A stretch of DNA of 64,000 nt from an uncultured Collinsella sp. (GTDB lineage: Bacteria > Actinomycetota > Coriobacteriia > Coriobacteriales > Coriobacteriaceae), in the NCBI GenBank assembly GCA_959018755.1, contig CAUEMA010000005.1:53471-117470 (forward strand), read 5' to 3'. A model generated the notes under the pieces. That model did not search any database. It was not told the origin of the DNA and saw only the letters and a list, made by a program, of their open reading frames with translations. The translations under genes were made by a program, and so were the position numbers. Positions 1-8,575 of this stretch are shown piece by piece (the first letter of the stretch is position 1; the number at the start of each line of letters is the position of its first letter).

Positions 1-1143
1 GGCAAGCTGCTCGACCACGGCGTGGTCTATCCCACCAAGCCGCGCCACGACGTCGCCGGCACCAAGCGCGAACTCGCCCGCCTCGTCAAGAAGGACGGCG
101 TCAACACTATCGTCATCGGCAACGGCACCGCCAGCCGTGAGACCGAGGAAGTCGTCTCGGAGTTCATTGCCGAGCAGGCGCCCGGGCTACGATACACCAT
201 CGTCAACGAGGCCGGCGCATCGGTGTACTCCGCCTCCGAGCTCGCCAGCCAGGAGTATCCCGACCTGGACGTCACCGTGCGTGGCGCCATGAGCCTGGGC
301 CGCCGCCTGCAGGATCCGTTGGCAGAGCTCGTCAAGATTCCGCCCCAGTCCATCGGTGTGGGCCAGTACCAGTACGACCTTGACCAGGCAGAGCTTTCGC
401 GCACCCTGGGCCACGTGGTGGAGGACGTCGTCAACCGCGTGGGCGTCGACGTCAACACCGCAAGCGCGAGCCTGCTGGGATACGTATCGGGCATCACGCC
501 GAGCGTAGCCAAGAACATCGTGGCCTACCGCGAGGAAAACGGCGCCTTTACCGATCGCCGCCAGCTCAAGAAGGTCCCCAAGTTGGGACCCAAGGCATAT
601 CTCAACGCCGCGGGCTTCCTGCGCATCAGCGGCGGCAAGAACCCGCTCGACGCGACAAGTGTCCATCCCGAGAGCTACGAGGTGGCCACGTCCGTCCTAG
701 AGCGCGCAGGCGTTAAAGCCAGCGAGCTCAGCCGCGGCGGCGTGCCCGACATCGAGCGCCGTCTGGGCAACATCTCGACGCTGGCAAGCGACCTGGACTG
801 CGGCACCCTCACGCTCATCGACATTGTCAACGAGCTCAAGAAGCCCGGTCGCGACCCGCGCGACGACGCGCCCGAGGTGGTCTTTAGCCGCTCGGCACTT
901 TCTATCGACGACCTGGAGCCGGGCATGGAGCTCAAGGGCACGGTGCGCAACGTTGTGGACTTTGGCGCCTTCGTCGACGTGGGCGTACATCAGGACGGCC
1001 TCGTGCATATCTCCAAGCTGGCCAACCGCTTTATCAAGCACCCGAGCGACGTAGTGCGCGTCGGCGACACGGTCAAGGTATGGGTAGAAAAGGTCGATCG
1101 CGACCGCAAGAAAATCTCGCTCACCATGGTGCAGGGCAAATAA
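1..1143 (+). CDS. tex: Tex-family RNA-binding transcription accessory protein, C-terminal part (5' truncated by window)
   Basis: The frame is open from base 1, so the start lies outside the window; 380 codons are visible. Tex proteins are cytoplasmic nucleic-acid-binding factors linked to transcription and RNA turnover. Visible domains in order: the end of the YqgF/RNase H-like fold (residues ~1-135, with INEAGASVYSASELA and the GVGQYQYD signature), a double helix-hairpin-helix block (~145-215), and a C-terminal S1 domain (~305-378, VVDFGAFVDVGVHQDGLVHIS). This order is typical of full-length Tex, of which about the last half is present. A 12-bp inverted repeat follows the stop. Family assignment is firm; its physiological role here is not shown by the sequence. 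Confidence 0.95.
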   Translation, partial: GKLLDHGVVYPTKPRHDVAGTKRELARLVKKDGVNTIVIGNGTASRETEEVVSEFIAEQAPGLRYTIVNEAGASVYSASELASQEYPDLDVTVRGAMSLGRRLQDPLAELVKIPPQSIGVGQYQYDLDQAELSRTLGHVVEDVVNRVGVDVNTASASLLGYVSGITPSVAKNIVAYREENGAFTDRRQLKKVPKLGPKAYLNAAGFLRISGGKNPLDATSVHPESYEVATSVLERAGVKASELSRGGVPDIERRLGNISTLASDLDCGTLTLIDIVNELKKPGRDPRDDAPEVVFSRSALSIDDLEPGMELKGTVRNVVDFGAFVDVGVHQDGLVHISKLANRFIKHPSDVVRVGDTVKVWVEKVDRDRKKISLTMVQGK

Positions 1144-1154
1144 TCCGGCATAAA

Positions 1155-1190
1155 AATCGGACAAACAAGCCCAGGCCCGTTTGTCCGATT
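1155..1190 (+). terminator. Inverted repeat downstream of tex
   Basis: Perfect 12-bp arms (AATCGGACAAAC at 1155-1166 and its complement at 1179-1190) with a 12-nt loop, starting 12 nt after the tex stop. No clear T-run follows, so termination is inferred from position. Confidence 0.6.
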
Positions 1191-1224
1191 AACAGGCACG
1201 TCTCCGTACACACCACAACAAAAA

Positions 1225-1251
1225 GGTGCCGCCCATCAAAGAGGCGGCACC
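1225..1251 (-). terminator. Rho-independent terminator of the aldolase gene
   Basis: A 9-bp stem (GGTGCCGCC and its complement) with a 9-nt loop, followed on the minus strand by five T residues. It lies about 150 nt downstream of the minus-strand transaldolase-like gene. Confidence 0.7.
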
Positions 1252-1299
1252 AACAAAGTCTCATTCAGCTCAGAACCTACTGGCAAGCTCGTGTCGGCA

Positions 1300-1371
1300 G
1301 CCCCGGTCTTTCCTTTACCTGGCGCGGCCCTCGCGAAGCGCGTGAGCAATAGGGAAAGGGAAGGCCGGGGC
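1300..1371. repeat. Long imperfect hairpin between tex and the aldolase gene
   Basis: Arms of 21 nt at 1300-1320 and 1351-1371 match at 18 of 21 positions and enclose a 30-nt GC-rich interior that itself contains GCG/CGC stems. It sits in the 3' region of the minus-strand aldolase gene. It resembles in architecture, but not in core sequence, the long-armed hairpins elsewhere in the window. Confidence 0.55.
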
Positions 1372-1401
1372 GAACAGCCCACGGCGCAGCCAGTGTTCGC
1401 C

Positions 1402-2106
1402 CTACGGCAGGATATGGAAGCCGAGCGAGGCGATATCTTTGGCAAAACCGCGCACGGTATCGAGCGAGACCTCGTACGGGTCGCGGCCGATGTTCTTGCG
1501 CTTGGCCAGGATGCTGTTGGGCACCGTGATGATCTGGCAACCGCATCCTTCCGCCTGGTAAATGTTGATGAGCTCGCGCGTGGACGCCCACAGGACCTCA
1601 CAGTTGGGCTTGGCGGCGGCCTTCTTGACCGACTCCGTCATAAACGGAATGGGATCGACGCCGGTGTCGGCGATGCGGCCGGCAAAGAGCGAGATGATGG
1701 ACGGCGTCTCGGCGTCAACGGCCTCGACCATCTCGTCGACCTGCTTAGGCGTAAAGATGGTGGTGACGTTGACCTTGATGCCGTCGGTCGAAAGCTTGCG
1801 CACCAACTCGGCGGTGGACTCGCCCTTGGTGGTCACGCACGGAATCTTGACGTAGACGTTCTCGGCCCAGGTAGCGATCTCGCGCGCCTCGACCTCCATG
1901 GTCTCGACGTCATCGGCAAAGACCTCAAACGAGACGGACACATCGGTGATGTGGGCCAGGACCTCCTTGGCAAACGCGCGGTAATCCGTCACGCCGCCCT
2001 TCTTCATAAGGGACGGGTTGGTCGTGAAACCCTGAACGTTGCCGTTCTCGTACATGTCGAGCATGCCCTCGAGGTTTGCACCGTCAGCGAACACCTTGAT
2101 TGCCAT
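1402..2106 (-). CDS. Transaldolase / fructose-6-phosphate aldolase family protein
   Basis: 234 residues, a TIM-barrel class I aldolase that forms a Schiff base. Either it transfers dihydroxyacetone units (transaldolase, pentose phosphate pathway) or it cleaves fructose-6-phosphate (FSA/TalC type). The catalytic lysine is K87 in YVKIPCVT. The family signatures FADGANLEGM near the N-terminus and GFTTNPSLM at ~26-34 are present. Length is close to FSA/TalC (~220) and far shorter than classical transaldolase (~320). The ATG at 2106 is preferred over the longer frame (2130) because AAGGA lies at good spacing before it. Transcribed alone with its own terminator. FSA versus short transaldolase activity cannot be decided from sequence. 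Confidence 0.9.
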   Translation of the reverse strand: MAIKVFADGANLEGMLDMYENGNVQGFTTNPSLMKKGGVTDYRAFAKEVLAHITDVSVSFEVFADDVETMEVEAREIATWAENVYVKIPCVTTKGESTAELVRKLSTDGIKVNVTTIFTPKQVDEMVEAVDAETPSIISLFAGRIADTGVDPIPFMTESVKKAAAKPNCEVLWASTRELINIYQAEGCGCQIITVPNSILAKRKNIGRDPYEVSLDTVRGFAKDIASLGFHILP

Positions 2107-2299
2107 CTGCCTGATTCCTTTCGTTTGCACACGGCCGGTAAGCTGCTAAACACTTTACCTATGTTTATCAAGGCGTGAGCTGCGGGTTTTTATCTTCTCG
2201 GCGAACGGTATAAACACCTCAGTGTTTGGATTGATAAATCGATTGAGCATGCAAACGCAAAGAGTCACAGTTTGAGCAAACGCCAGAACGCGGGATTCA

Positions 2300-3127
2300 T
2301 TAGATGAGGCCGAAATGCCGCATCGCTGTGACGGTGCCGTCGTGTGCGACATCGTCGGTCACGTAGTCGGCGACCGCCTTGACCTCGGGCATGGCGTTGC
2401 CCATGGCGACAGCCGTCTCGACGGCAGCGAGCATGCCCAGGTCGTTGCCCGAATCGCCAAAGCCAAAGGTGCGCGCATTTCCCTCGCGGCCCAGATACGC
2501 CAGCGCTCGCGCCACGCCCACGCCCTTGTCGATGCCCTTGGGGCTCAGCTCTCGATTCCGACCACCGGTGTTGCACAGCTCAAACTCGCGATCGATAAAG
2601 CCGTCGTCGTTGGCTACGCGAGCCAAACTGGGCACATCGAGGCACACCTTGCCTACGCGCAGACGGCCGTCGACGCGCATTTCCTCGGCGCTGTGCACCA
2701 CAGAAGTGCCGATCAGAGACGACTGCTCAACACCCGCGGATTCCAGGGCAAAAGTAGCCACGTTGGTCTCGAAAAAGGCCTCAATCCCTGCCGCAGCCAT
2801 ACGGCGTACAAGCTCCTCGATAACGTCTTCGTCAAAGCAGTCCTCGTGTACCACGCGGCCCTTGACCTCGAGCGTCGCTCCCGCCATGGCAACGACACCC
2901 GCAGGCTCCAAAGCGCGCAGACCATCGGCAATTAGCCACAGGGGACGACCCGTGCAGATAAATGCCTGGTGACCCGCATTGCGCAGACGACCAAATGCAT
3001 CGACAACAGCCTTCGACGGATGGACTGCATTGAAGTCCTTATCGGTCATATCGTCGGGATCGAACGACGTCAGCGTGCCGTCCACGTCAAAAAAGAGCAC
3101 AGCGGATTCGGGGCACGCATCAATCAT
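2300..3127 (-). CDS. Cof-type HAD-superfamily hydrolase (sugar-phosphate phosphatase-like)
   Basis: 275 residues. HAD phosphatases use an aspartyl-phosphate intermediate to dephosphorylate small phosphorylated metabolites. Motif I is FFDVDGTLTSF near residue 12 with both catalytic aspartates, motif II is ICTGR near 58, and motif IV is GFGDSGNDLGM near 240, as in the Cof/YbjI-type IIB subfamily. The cap domain between them is of normal size. AAGGAACCCAT precedes the ATG. It is divergent from the rRNA methyltransferase gene, sharing the short intergenic region 3128-3202. Substrate cannot be predicted. Confidence 0.88.
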   Translation of the reverse strand: MIDACPESAVLFFDVDGTLTSFDPDDMTDKDFNAVHPSKAVVDAFGRLRNAGHQAFICTGRPLWLIADGLRALEPAGVVAMAGATLEVKGRVVHEDCFDEDVIEELVRRMAAAGIEAFFETNVATFALESAGVEQSSLIGTSVVHSAEEMRVDGRLRVGKVCLDVPSLARVANDDGFIDREFELCNTGGRNRELSPKGIDKGVGVARALAYLGREGNARTFGFGDSGNDLGMLAAVETAVAMGNAMPEVKAVADYVTDDVAHDGTVTAMRHFGLI

Positions 3128-3169
3128 ATGGGTTCCTTTCGGGGGCGAGAGTAAACGAAGTATCCATCA

Positions 3170-3175
3170 TATAAT
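3170..3175 (+). promoter_or_regulatory. Candidate -10 box of the rlmKL-type gene
   Basis: A perfect TATAAT hexamer 27 nt upstream of the ATG at 3203. No convincing -35 hexamer is seen at 16-18 nt spacing, so only the -10 is claimed. Confidence 0.5.
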
Positions 3176-3202
3176 GGAGCGACGCAACCAGAGAGGTCAC
3201 CC

Positions 3203-5761
3203 ATGGAATTTTACGCAAGCTGCCCCGAGGGCTTTGAGTCCGCACTCGCCGATGAGCTTAAACGCCTCGGGCTTTCGCATGTCCGCCGCTTGAAGGGCCG
3301 CGCTACGTTTGAGGGCGAGCTCGAAGAAGGCTATCGCGCCTGTCTGTGGTCGCGCCTGGCGAGCCGCGTGTTCGTGGTACTCGGGCGCTTTGAGGCGCAG
3401 GATGCCGATGAACTGTACGATAGCGTTTACGGCATCGCCTGGGAGAGCATCGTCCGCCCCGGCGCCACCATCGCCATCACCGCCCGCGGCGTGACCGAGC
3501 AGCTGCGCAACACGCGCTTCTCGGCCCTGCGCGCCAAGGACGCGCTGTGCGACCGTCTGGCCGAGACCACGGGCCGTCGCGCCGACGTCGATGCCGCCGA
3601 CCCCGATGTTCACCTACTGCTTTCGCTGCGCCAGCGCCGCGCGAGCATAAGCCTGGACCTTTCGGGCGATCCGCTGTTCAAGCGCCTGCCGTCCGCGGCG
3701 ACCCGTGCCGGCGAGGGCGCGCACGTGTTGCGCCCCGACTACGCCGCCCTGGTGCTGGCGCAGGTCGGCTGGACCGCACTGTGCGAGCGCGAGCTGACGG
3801 CCGACGATTACGAGAACGAAGCCCTGCCCACGCTGGTCGACGCCTCGTGCGCCGGCAGCGGTCTGCTGCTGGAAGCCGTGAACATTCTGACTGACCGCGC
3901 CCCGGGTTTTGCACGCGAGCGCTGGGGTTTTGAGGGCTGGCAGCTGCATGATGCCGCCCTGTGGGAGCAGCTGCTTGCCGAGGCGCGCGAGCGCGAGACC
4001 GCAGCGCGCGAGCGCCAGGCGCGTATCGTTGCCGTAGACATCAACCCCGCTGCCCGAAAGACCGCCGAGCGCATGGTCAAGTGCGCCGGCTACAAGCGCT
4101 TTGTCGATTTTTGCGCCGCCAAGTCCGCCACCGTGCTGGACCATGCGGGCGCCGTCGCCGGCGCCGCCGTGGTCGCAGACACCACCGAGACCCCGCTTTC
4201 GCTCATGCACGACGCCATGGCGTTGATCGGCGAGCTGCGCCGCGCGCCCGAGCTCGCTTCGGCACCGGTCGCCGCGCTCACCCGCGATGGCCTTATGGCC
4301 CGCGCGCTCCATGCCGAGCCCGCGCGCTCCATCGCCGTCATGCCCAATAACGAAGAGGCAACTATTGAGGTTTGGCCCTCGCTCGACCACGCCGCCGCGG
4401 CATTTGAAGCTGCGACCAGCGCAGATGCCGAGAAGCAGACCGCAGACGCTCATGACGAAGCCGCCGATACTCCCATGCCCGAACCTGCTGCCACGCTCGA
4501 CCTGGGCGACGGCAAGCCGCTGCCCGTGCTCATCCCGGAGTCCGAGCAGTTCGCCAACCGCCTGCGTAAGAACGCCCGTCTGCGTCGCAAGTGGGCAAAG
4601 CGCGAGGGCGTGAGCTGCTACCGCGTCTATGATGCCGACCTACCCGACTACTCCGCCGCCATCGACCTGTACGAGGGCTGCCCGCAGACGCCGGGCCGCT
4701 GGCTCGTCATCGCCGAATACGCCGCACCCAAGACCATCGATCCCGCGCTGGCCCAGGCCCGCATGCTCGACATCTTGGCCATCGCACCGCGCATCCTGGA
4801 TGTTCCGGCCGAGCATGTGCACGCCAAGGCCCGCATGCGTTCGCGCGGCGGCTCGCAGTACGGCAAGCAGGGCGCCGGCAAGGGCGGCTCGGGCGAGCGC
4901 GCCAACATCGCGCGCCGTCGCCTGCCGCTCATCGAAGAGGGCGGCCTTACCTTTGCCGTCAACTTTGACGACTATTTGGATGTAGGCATCTTCCTGGACC
5001 ACCGCGTCACCCGCAACCTGGTGCGCGAGCACGCAAAACAGGCGCGCCGCTTCCTCAATCTGTTCGCCTACACCGGTACCGCCACCTGCTATGCGGCGGA
5101 CGGCGGCGTCGAGGAGACTGTGACGGTTGACCTTTCCAACACCTACCTGGACTGGGCCGAACGCAACATGCGTCAGAACGGCTTTGTGGGGCCGCAGCAT
5201 CACTTTGTGCGCGACGACGTGCTCGCTTGGATTCGCGACCAGCGCCAGACGCGCAACCGCTGGGACCTGATTTTTGTCGACCCGCCCACGTTTTCGAACT
5301 CGTCCAAGATGGGCCGTCGCACCTGGGATGTCCAGCGCGACCATGTTGAGCTTTTGGCCGGCGTATCGCGCCTGCTCACACAGGGCGGACATGCCATCTT
5401 TAGCTGCAACCTGCGCGGCTTCCGCCCCGAGACGCGTAAGCTCGCACGCGCGGGCGTCGTGCTGGAGGACATTACGGCGCAGACCATCCCCGAGGATTTC
5501 GCACGCAACCAGAAGGTGCACCATTGCTATATCGTGCGCCGCCTGCCCATCGAGGATGCCATGGCCGAAGTCGGCTTTAGCGCCGAGGAAATTGCCGAGC
5601 GAACCGAGGAGCTGCGCAACCCCGAAGCCCGCAAGCCTCGCGCGGCAGCACCCACGCACGCGCAGACCGGCAACGGCAAGTCCAACTTTGCCGGCAAACC
5701 CTCCCCCGCCGGCAAGCCCAAAAAGAAGAAGTTCTACGCCAGCAAGCCCAAGGGCAAATAA
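3203..5761 (+). CDS. rlmL: RlmKL-type bifunctional 23S rRNA (guanine) methyltransferase with a degenerate first domain
   Basis: 852 residues. In E. coli RlmKL (702 residues) the N-terminal RlmL half makes m2G2445 and the C-terminal RlmK half makes m7G2069. Here a THUMP-containing region covers ~1-160. The first Rossmann domain (~190-400) has an altered SAM loop, DASCAGSGLLLEA, and no NPPYG motif: the expected site reads VVADTTETPLSLMHDA. The second methyltransferase (~455-780) is intact, with NLFAYTGTATCYAA and FVDPPTFSNSSKMG. An inserted acidic/alanine-rich linker (~405-440) and a basic C-terminal tail account for the extra length. GAGAGG precedes the ATG. The m7G activity is plausible; the m2G activity is doubtful. 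Confidence 0.88.
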   Translation: MEFYASCPEGFESALADELKRLGLSHVRRLKGRATFEGELEEGYRACLWSRLASRVFVVLGRFEAQDADELYDSVYGIAWESIVRPGATIAITARGVTEQLRNTRFSALRAKDALCDRLAETTGRRADVDAADPDVHLLLSLRQRRASISLDLSGDPLFKRLPSAATRAGEGAHVLRPDYAALVLAQVGWTALCERELTADDYENEALPTLVDASCAGSGLLLEAVNILTDRAPGFARERWGFEGWQLHDAALWEQLLAEARERETAARERQARIVAVDINPAARKTAERMVKCAGYKRFVDFCAAKSATVLDHAGAVAGAAVVADTTETPLSLMHDAMALIGELRRAPELASAPVAALTRDGLMARALHAEPARSIAVMPNNEEATIEVWPSLDHAAAAFEAATSADAEKQTADAHDEAADTPMPEPAATLDLGDGKPLPVLIPESEQFANRLRKNARLRRKWAKREGVSCYRVYDADLPDYSAAIDLYEGCPQTPGRWLVIAEYAAPKTIDPALAQARMLDILAIAPRILDVPAEHVHAKARMRSRGGSQYGKQGAGKGGSGERANIARRRLPLIEEGGLTFAVNFDDYLDVGIFLDHRVTRNLVREHAKQARRFLNLFAYTGTATCYAADGGVEETVTVDLSNTYLDWAERNMRQNGFVGPQHHFVRDDVLAWIRDQRQTRNRWDLIFVDPPTFSNSSKMGRRTWDVQRDHVELLAGVSRLLTQGGHAIFSCNLRGFRPETRKLARAGVVLEDITAQTIPEDFARNQKVHHCYIVRRLPIEDAMAEVGFSAEEIAERTEELRNPEARKPRAAAPTHAQTGNGKSNFAGKPSPAGKPKKKKFYASKPKGK

Positions 5762-5765
5762 ACAA

Positions 5766-5832
5766 AGTTGCGGTGGAATAGTTCCTATAAATGCCTGGCA
5801 AAGGCCCAAACAGGAACTATTTCACCGCAACT
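5766..5832. repeat. Palindromic repeat, family GTTGCGG, copy 1
   Basis: A long hairpin whose arms read AGTTGCGGTGGAATAGTTCC and its near-complement, between the convergent rlmKL and kdpE-like genes. It is nearly identical in its arms to 24443-24508 and 46205-46271; only the loop differs. It may also act as a bidirectional terminator here. Confidence 0.85.
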
Positions 5833-5856
5833 CATAGTGGGATGGCGGATGCCGGC

Positions 5857-6570
5857 CTATCCTTGGGTGACCAGTCGGTAACCGATGCCCACGTGTGTTT
5901 GGATATAGCGCGGATGCGCGGGGTCGGACTCGATCTTCTTGCGCAACGTGCCCATAAAGACGCGCAGGCTCGCCAGGTCGCTCTTAGTTGCCGTGCCCCA
6001 AATCTCGTGCAGGATAGACTGGTGCGTGAGCACCTTGTCGGCGTTATGCGCCAGCAGGCATAGCAGTTTGTACTCGATCGGCGTCAGATGCAGCTCCTCG
6101 CCATCCATCGTGGCGATGCCGGCATCAAAATCGATATGCAGCTCACCGGTATCGAACGAGCCCTCGGAGGCAACGCCGCCCGTTTGCGCATACGAAAGGC
6201 GCCTGAGTGTCGTACGAATGCGCGCGAGCAGCTCCTCGACCGAAAACGGCTTGGTCAGGTAGTCGTCGGCTCCGGCATCGAGCGCGCGGATCTTGTCCGC
6301 GTCCTCGCTGCGCGCCGAAACCACGATGATCGGCATGCCCGACCATGCGCGCACCGACTCCACCACCTTGACGCCGTCCATATCGGGCAGGCCCAGATCG
6401 AGTAGCACGATGCTCGGCGCCTGCGACGAGGCAGCGGCAATAGCGGCATGGGCGGTCTCCACGGCCATATGGCGCAAGCCGTGCGCCTCGAGCGCGGCAA
6501 CGATAAGGTTGCGAACGGCGGGGTCGTCCTCAACGACCAAGATGAGCGGTTTTACGGCAGAGTTCGGCAC
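5857..6570 (-). CDS. kdpE: OmpR-family response regulator, KdpE-like
   Basis: 237 residues. The receiver domain (~8-120) has the acidic pair ED at 14-15, the phospho-acceptor D58 in VLLDLGLPD, and the KPF lysine. A winged-helix DNA-binding domain follows (~145-235, with LTPIEYKLLCLLA). The start is taken as GTG at 6570: AAGGAG lies 8 nt before it and it begins 4 nt after the kinase stop codon, showing translational coupling. The longer frame to 6651 would overlap the kinase extensively. It should be the DNA-binding output of the adjacent KdpD-like kinase and probably controls potassium uptake genes, with kup upstream in the same strand cluster as the obvious candidate. The target operator is not identified. 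Confidence 0.88.
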   Translation of the reverse strand: MPNSAVKPLILVVEDDPAVRNLIVAALEAHGLRHMAVETAHAAIAAASSQAPSIVLLDLGLPDMDGVKVVESVRAWSGMPIIVVSARSEDADKIRALDAGADDYLTKPFSVEELLARIRTTLRRLSYAQTGGVASEGSFDTGELHIDFDAGIATMDGEELHLTPIEYKLLCLLAHNADKVLTHQSILHEIWGTATKSDLASLRVFMGTLRKKIESDPAHPRYIQTHVGIGYRLVTQG

Positions 6571-6574
6571 GGCG

Positions 6575-8200
6575 CTACTCCTTATCAAACGAAACATCGG
6601 CGACGGGAAGCTCAATCGTAAAGACCGAGCCGTGCGGGTCCGCCGCGGCAACCTCTATGCTACCGCCATGCGCCAGCGCAATGGAGCGGCAGAGCGAAAG
6701 CCCCAGGCCCACACTACGGTGGCTGTCGGCCAGGCCATGGTTGGCGGTATAGAACGACTCAAAGATGCGCTCGCGATCCTCGGGTGCGATGCCCGGACCA
6801 TCATCGGCCACCGAGCACGCCACGTGCCCATCGTCGACGTCAATCGAAATCATGATATGCGAGCCTGCGGGCGTATACGTGATGGCGTTGTTCACCAGAT
6901 TGACCACCAGCTGCACCATCAGACGCGCATCGACGTTGACGAGCGCCGGCTCGTCGCACGCCACCACCTTAAGATCGTGCTCACGCACGGCCGGGTTCAC
7001 ATGGCGCAGCGCCTCCTCGACGATATCGTCCATGAGCTCGAGCGTGGTCGACAGTCGCATACCGCCGCCCTCGAGCTTGGTAATGGCGAGCAGGTTCTCG
7101 ACGGTGGCGTTGAGCCACAGCGCGTCCGAGCGAATGGACAGGAGCAGGCCGCGGCGCGTTTGGGCGTCGAGCACGGCGGTGCCGGTCGAGCCCTGGTCGA
7201 GCAGCACATCGGCATTGCCCGAAATACTGGTGAGCGGCGTGCGCAGGTCGTGCGAGATGGAGCGCAGCAGGTTGGCGCGCAGCTGCTCGTTTTTGGCGAG
7301 CACCGCCGCCTCCTCGCGGGCCTCCATGGCGCGGGCGCGATCGAGTGCCAGCTCGCCTTCGCTCACGATGGCATCGGCAAGTGTCCGCTCCTCGTGCGTC
7401 AGCACGTCGGGCTCGGCAACGATAGCCAGCACGCCCACCACCGAGGCGGGGTCGCCCGTGCGCACGAAGCCGTCGCCCGTGCGAACCGTCAGGTAGATAC
7501 CGTAGAACGCCGAGCCGCCATAGGTGGCATCGAGCGGCGTTCCCACATAGGCGGACGCCGAGAGCCGCGGCGGCATCTGCGGCGCCAGCTCGTGCACCGG
7601 CGCGGCATCGCCCACGGCCGTGTATGTCGCACGCGGCAGCAGGTCATCGCCCTCGGCATCGGCGCTGTACCACACGACCGGGCAGCCCGAAAGACGCGCC
7701 AGCTGCGTGGCCATGGCGTGAACGATCTGCTGCTGATCGGCGCACCGCTGCAGCATGCGGTTGGTCTCGAGCACCATATGCGTGCGACGGTCGCTGGCGG
7801 CAGCCTGCGCCAAGGCCCGGCGCAGGGCCAACGCAATCGAGCTCGACACAAGCGAGACCACAAACATGATGAAGAACATGCCGGGATAGCCGCGGTCGAT
7901 AAGCGACAGCGAGTAGCGCGGGTCGACAAACAAGAAGTTGTAGAGCGCCACGGCGGCAGCCGAGCTCAGCAAGCAATACAGGCGACTCCAGGTAAAGAAT
8001 GCGCACAGCTGAACGGCGAACACATAGACGATCATGATGCTCGGCGCGAGACCCGGATGGTCGAGCAGCGCGCCCACAATCGTCGCCGCGACCAGCAGCC
8101 CCACCGATACGCAGGCGTCATACAGAGGAGTGCGGCGCGTCAGCGTTGTGCGCCGCCACCAAAAGCTATCGGCAATATCGCCGTCCGTACGGACGTCCAT
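6575..8200 (-). CDS. kdpD: Membrane sensor histidine kinase, KdpD-like C-terminal architecture
   Basis: 541 residues. Four closely spaced membrane segments (~30-130) form a DUF4118 module as in KdpD. A GAF-like region (~150-270), a HisKA domain with H317 in SISHDLRTPL, and an HATPase domain with N and G boxes (NLVNNAITY, DDGPGIA, GLGLSLC) follow. The ~400-residue KdpD N-terminal and universal-stress domains are absent, so this is a truncated-type KdpD rather than canonical. The ATG at 8200 is chosen; the longer frame to 8284 runs through a repeat hairpin. It is coupled to the response regulator by a 4-nt gap. No kdpFABC pump is in the window, and kup takes that place. Confidence 0.87.
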   Translation of the reverse strand: MDVRTDGDIADSFWWRRTTLTRRTPLYDACVSVGLLVAATIVGALLDHPGLAPSIMIVYVFAVQLCAFFTWSRLYCLLSSAAAVALYNFLFVDPRYSLSLIDRGYPGMFFIMFVVSLVSSSIALALRRALAQAAASDRRTHMVLETNRMLQRCADQQQIVHAMATQLARLSGCPVVWYSADAEGDDLLPRATYTAVGDAAPVHELAPQMPPRLSASAYVGTPLDATYGGSAFYGIYLTVRTGDGFVRTGDPASVVGVLAIVAEPDVLTHEERTLADAIVSEGELALDRARAMEAREEAAVLAKNEQLRANLLRSISHDLRTPLTSISGNADVLLDQGSTGTAVLDAQTRRGLLLSIRSDALWLNATVENLLAITKLEGGGMRLSTTLELMDDIVEEALRHVNPAVREHDLKVVACDEPALVNVDARLMVQLVVNLVNNAITYTPAGSHIMISIDVDDGHVACSVADDGPGIAPEDRERIFESFYTANHGLADSHRSVGLGLSLCRSIALAHGGSIEVAAADPHGSVFTIELPVADVSFDKE

Positions 8201-8228
8201 CAGCGCCCCGCCCCTCTCTCGAAAACAA

Positions 8229-8266
8229 AAACCACCACAAAGGGACAGGTACCTTTGTGGTGGTTT
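8229..8266. repeat. GGGACAG-core hairpin with AACCACCAC arms, copy 1
   Basis: Perfect 15-bp arms (AAACCACCACAAAGG and complement) around the loop GACAGGTA, with an extra half-arm at 8269-8282. It lies between the small membrane gene and the kinase gene. The arms recur at 42950-42996 and 43101-43141. It may attenuate read-through from kup into the two-component genes. Confidence 0.8.
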
Positions 8267-8311
8267 CCCTTGTGGTGGTTCCAAGTGTATAGCCTTTGCA
8301 ACCTGCGGTCG

Positions 8312-8506
8312 CTAGACAAACAGCACGTGCGCGAGCAGGGCACACACGCACACCGCTCCAAATACCAGTGCCACGATCGAAATCACGCGGTCGGCCATAT
8401 CCATGTTGGCACGATTCGTAAAGAACCGATCTTCGGCGGCGTCGACGCGCGCCTCACGCACCAGCTCGGTCGCAAGATCGCAACCGTCAAGTACCTTTGC
8501 ATCCAT
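8312..8506 (-). CDS. Small single-span membrane protein between kup and the sensor kinase
   Basis: 64 residues and not recognised. Residues 1-38 are soluble and charged (ATELVREARVDAAEDRFF). Residues ~40-63 form one hydrophobic segment ending at the C-terminus (VISIVALVFGAVCVCALLAHVLFV). GGAGG at good spacing before the ATG supports this start over the frame opening at 8536. It sits 69 nt after the kup stop in the same direction, so co-expression with potassium uptake is likely. By position it could be a small partner of Kup or of the sensor, in the way KdpF accompanies KdpABC, but there is no sequence similarity to support that; this is inference from context only. Confidence 0.7.
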   Translation of the reverse strand: MDAKVLDGCDLATELVREARVDAAEDRFFTNRANMDMADRVISIVALVFGAVCVCALLAHVLFV

Positions 8507-8575
8507 GGTTTCCTCCCAGGACTCAATCCCCGTCAATACAAACCCGCCTGTTCGCAGACAAACCTCGAGCGTCGA

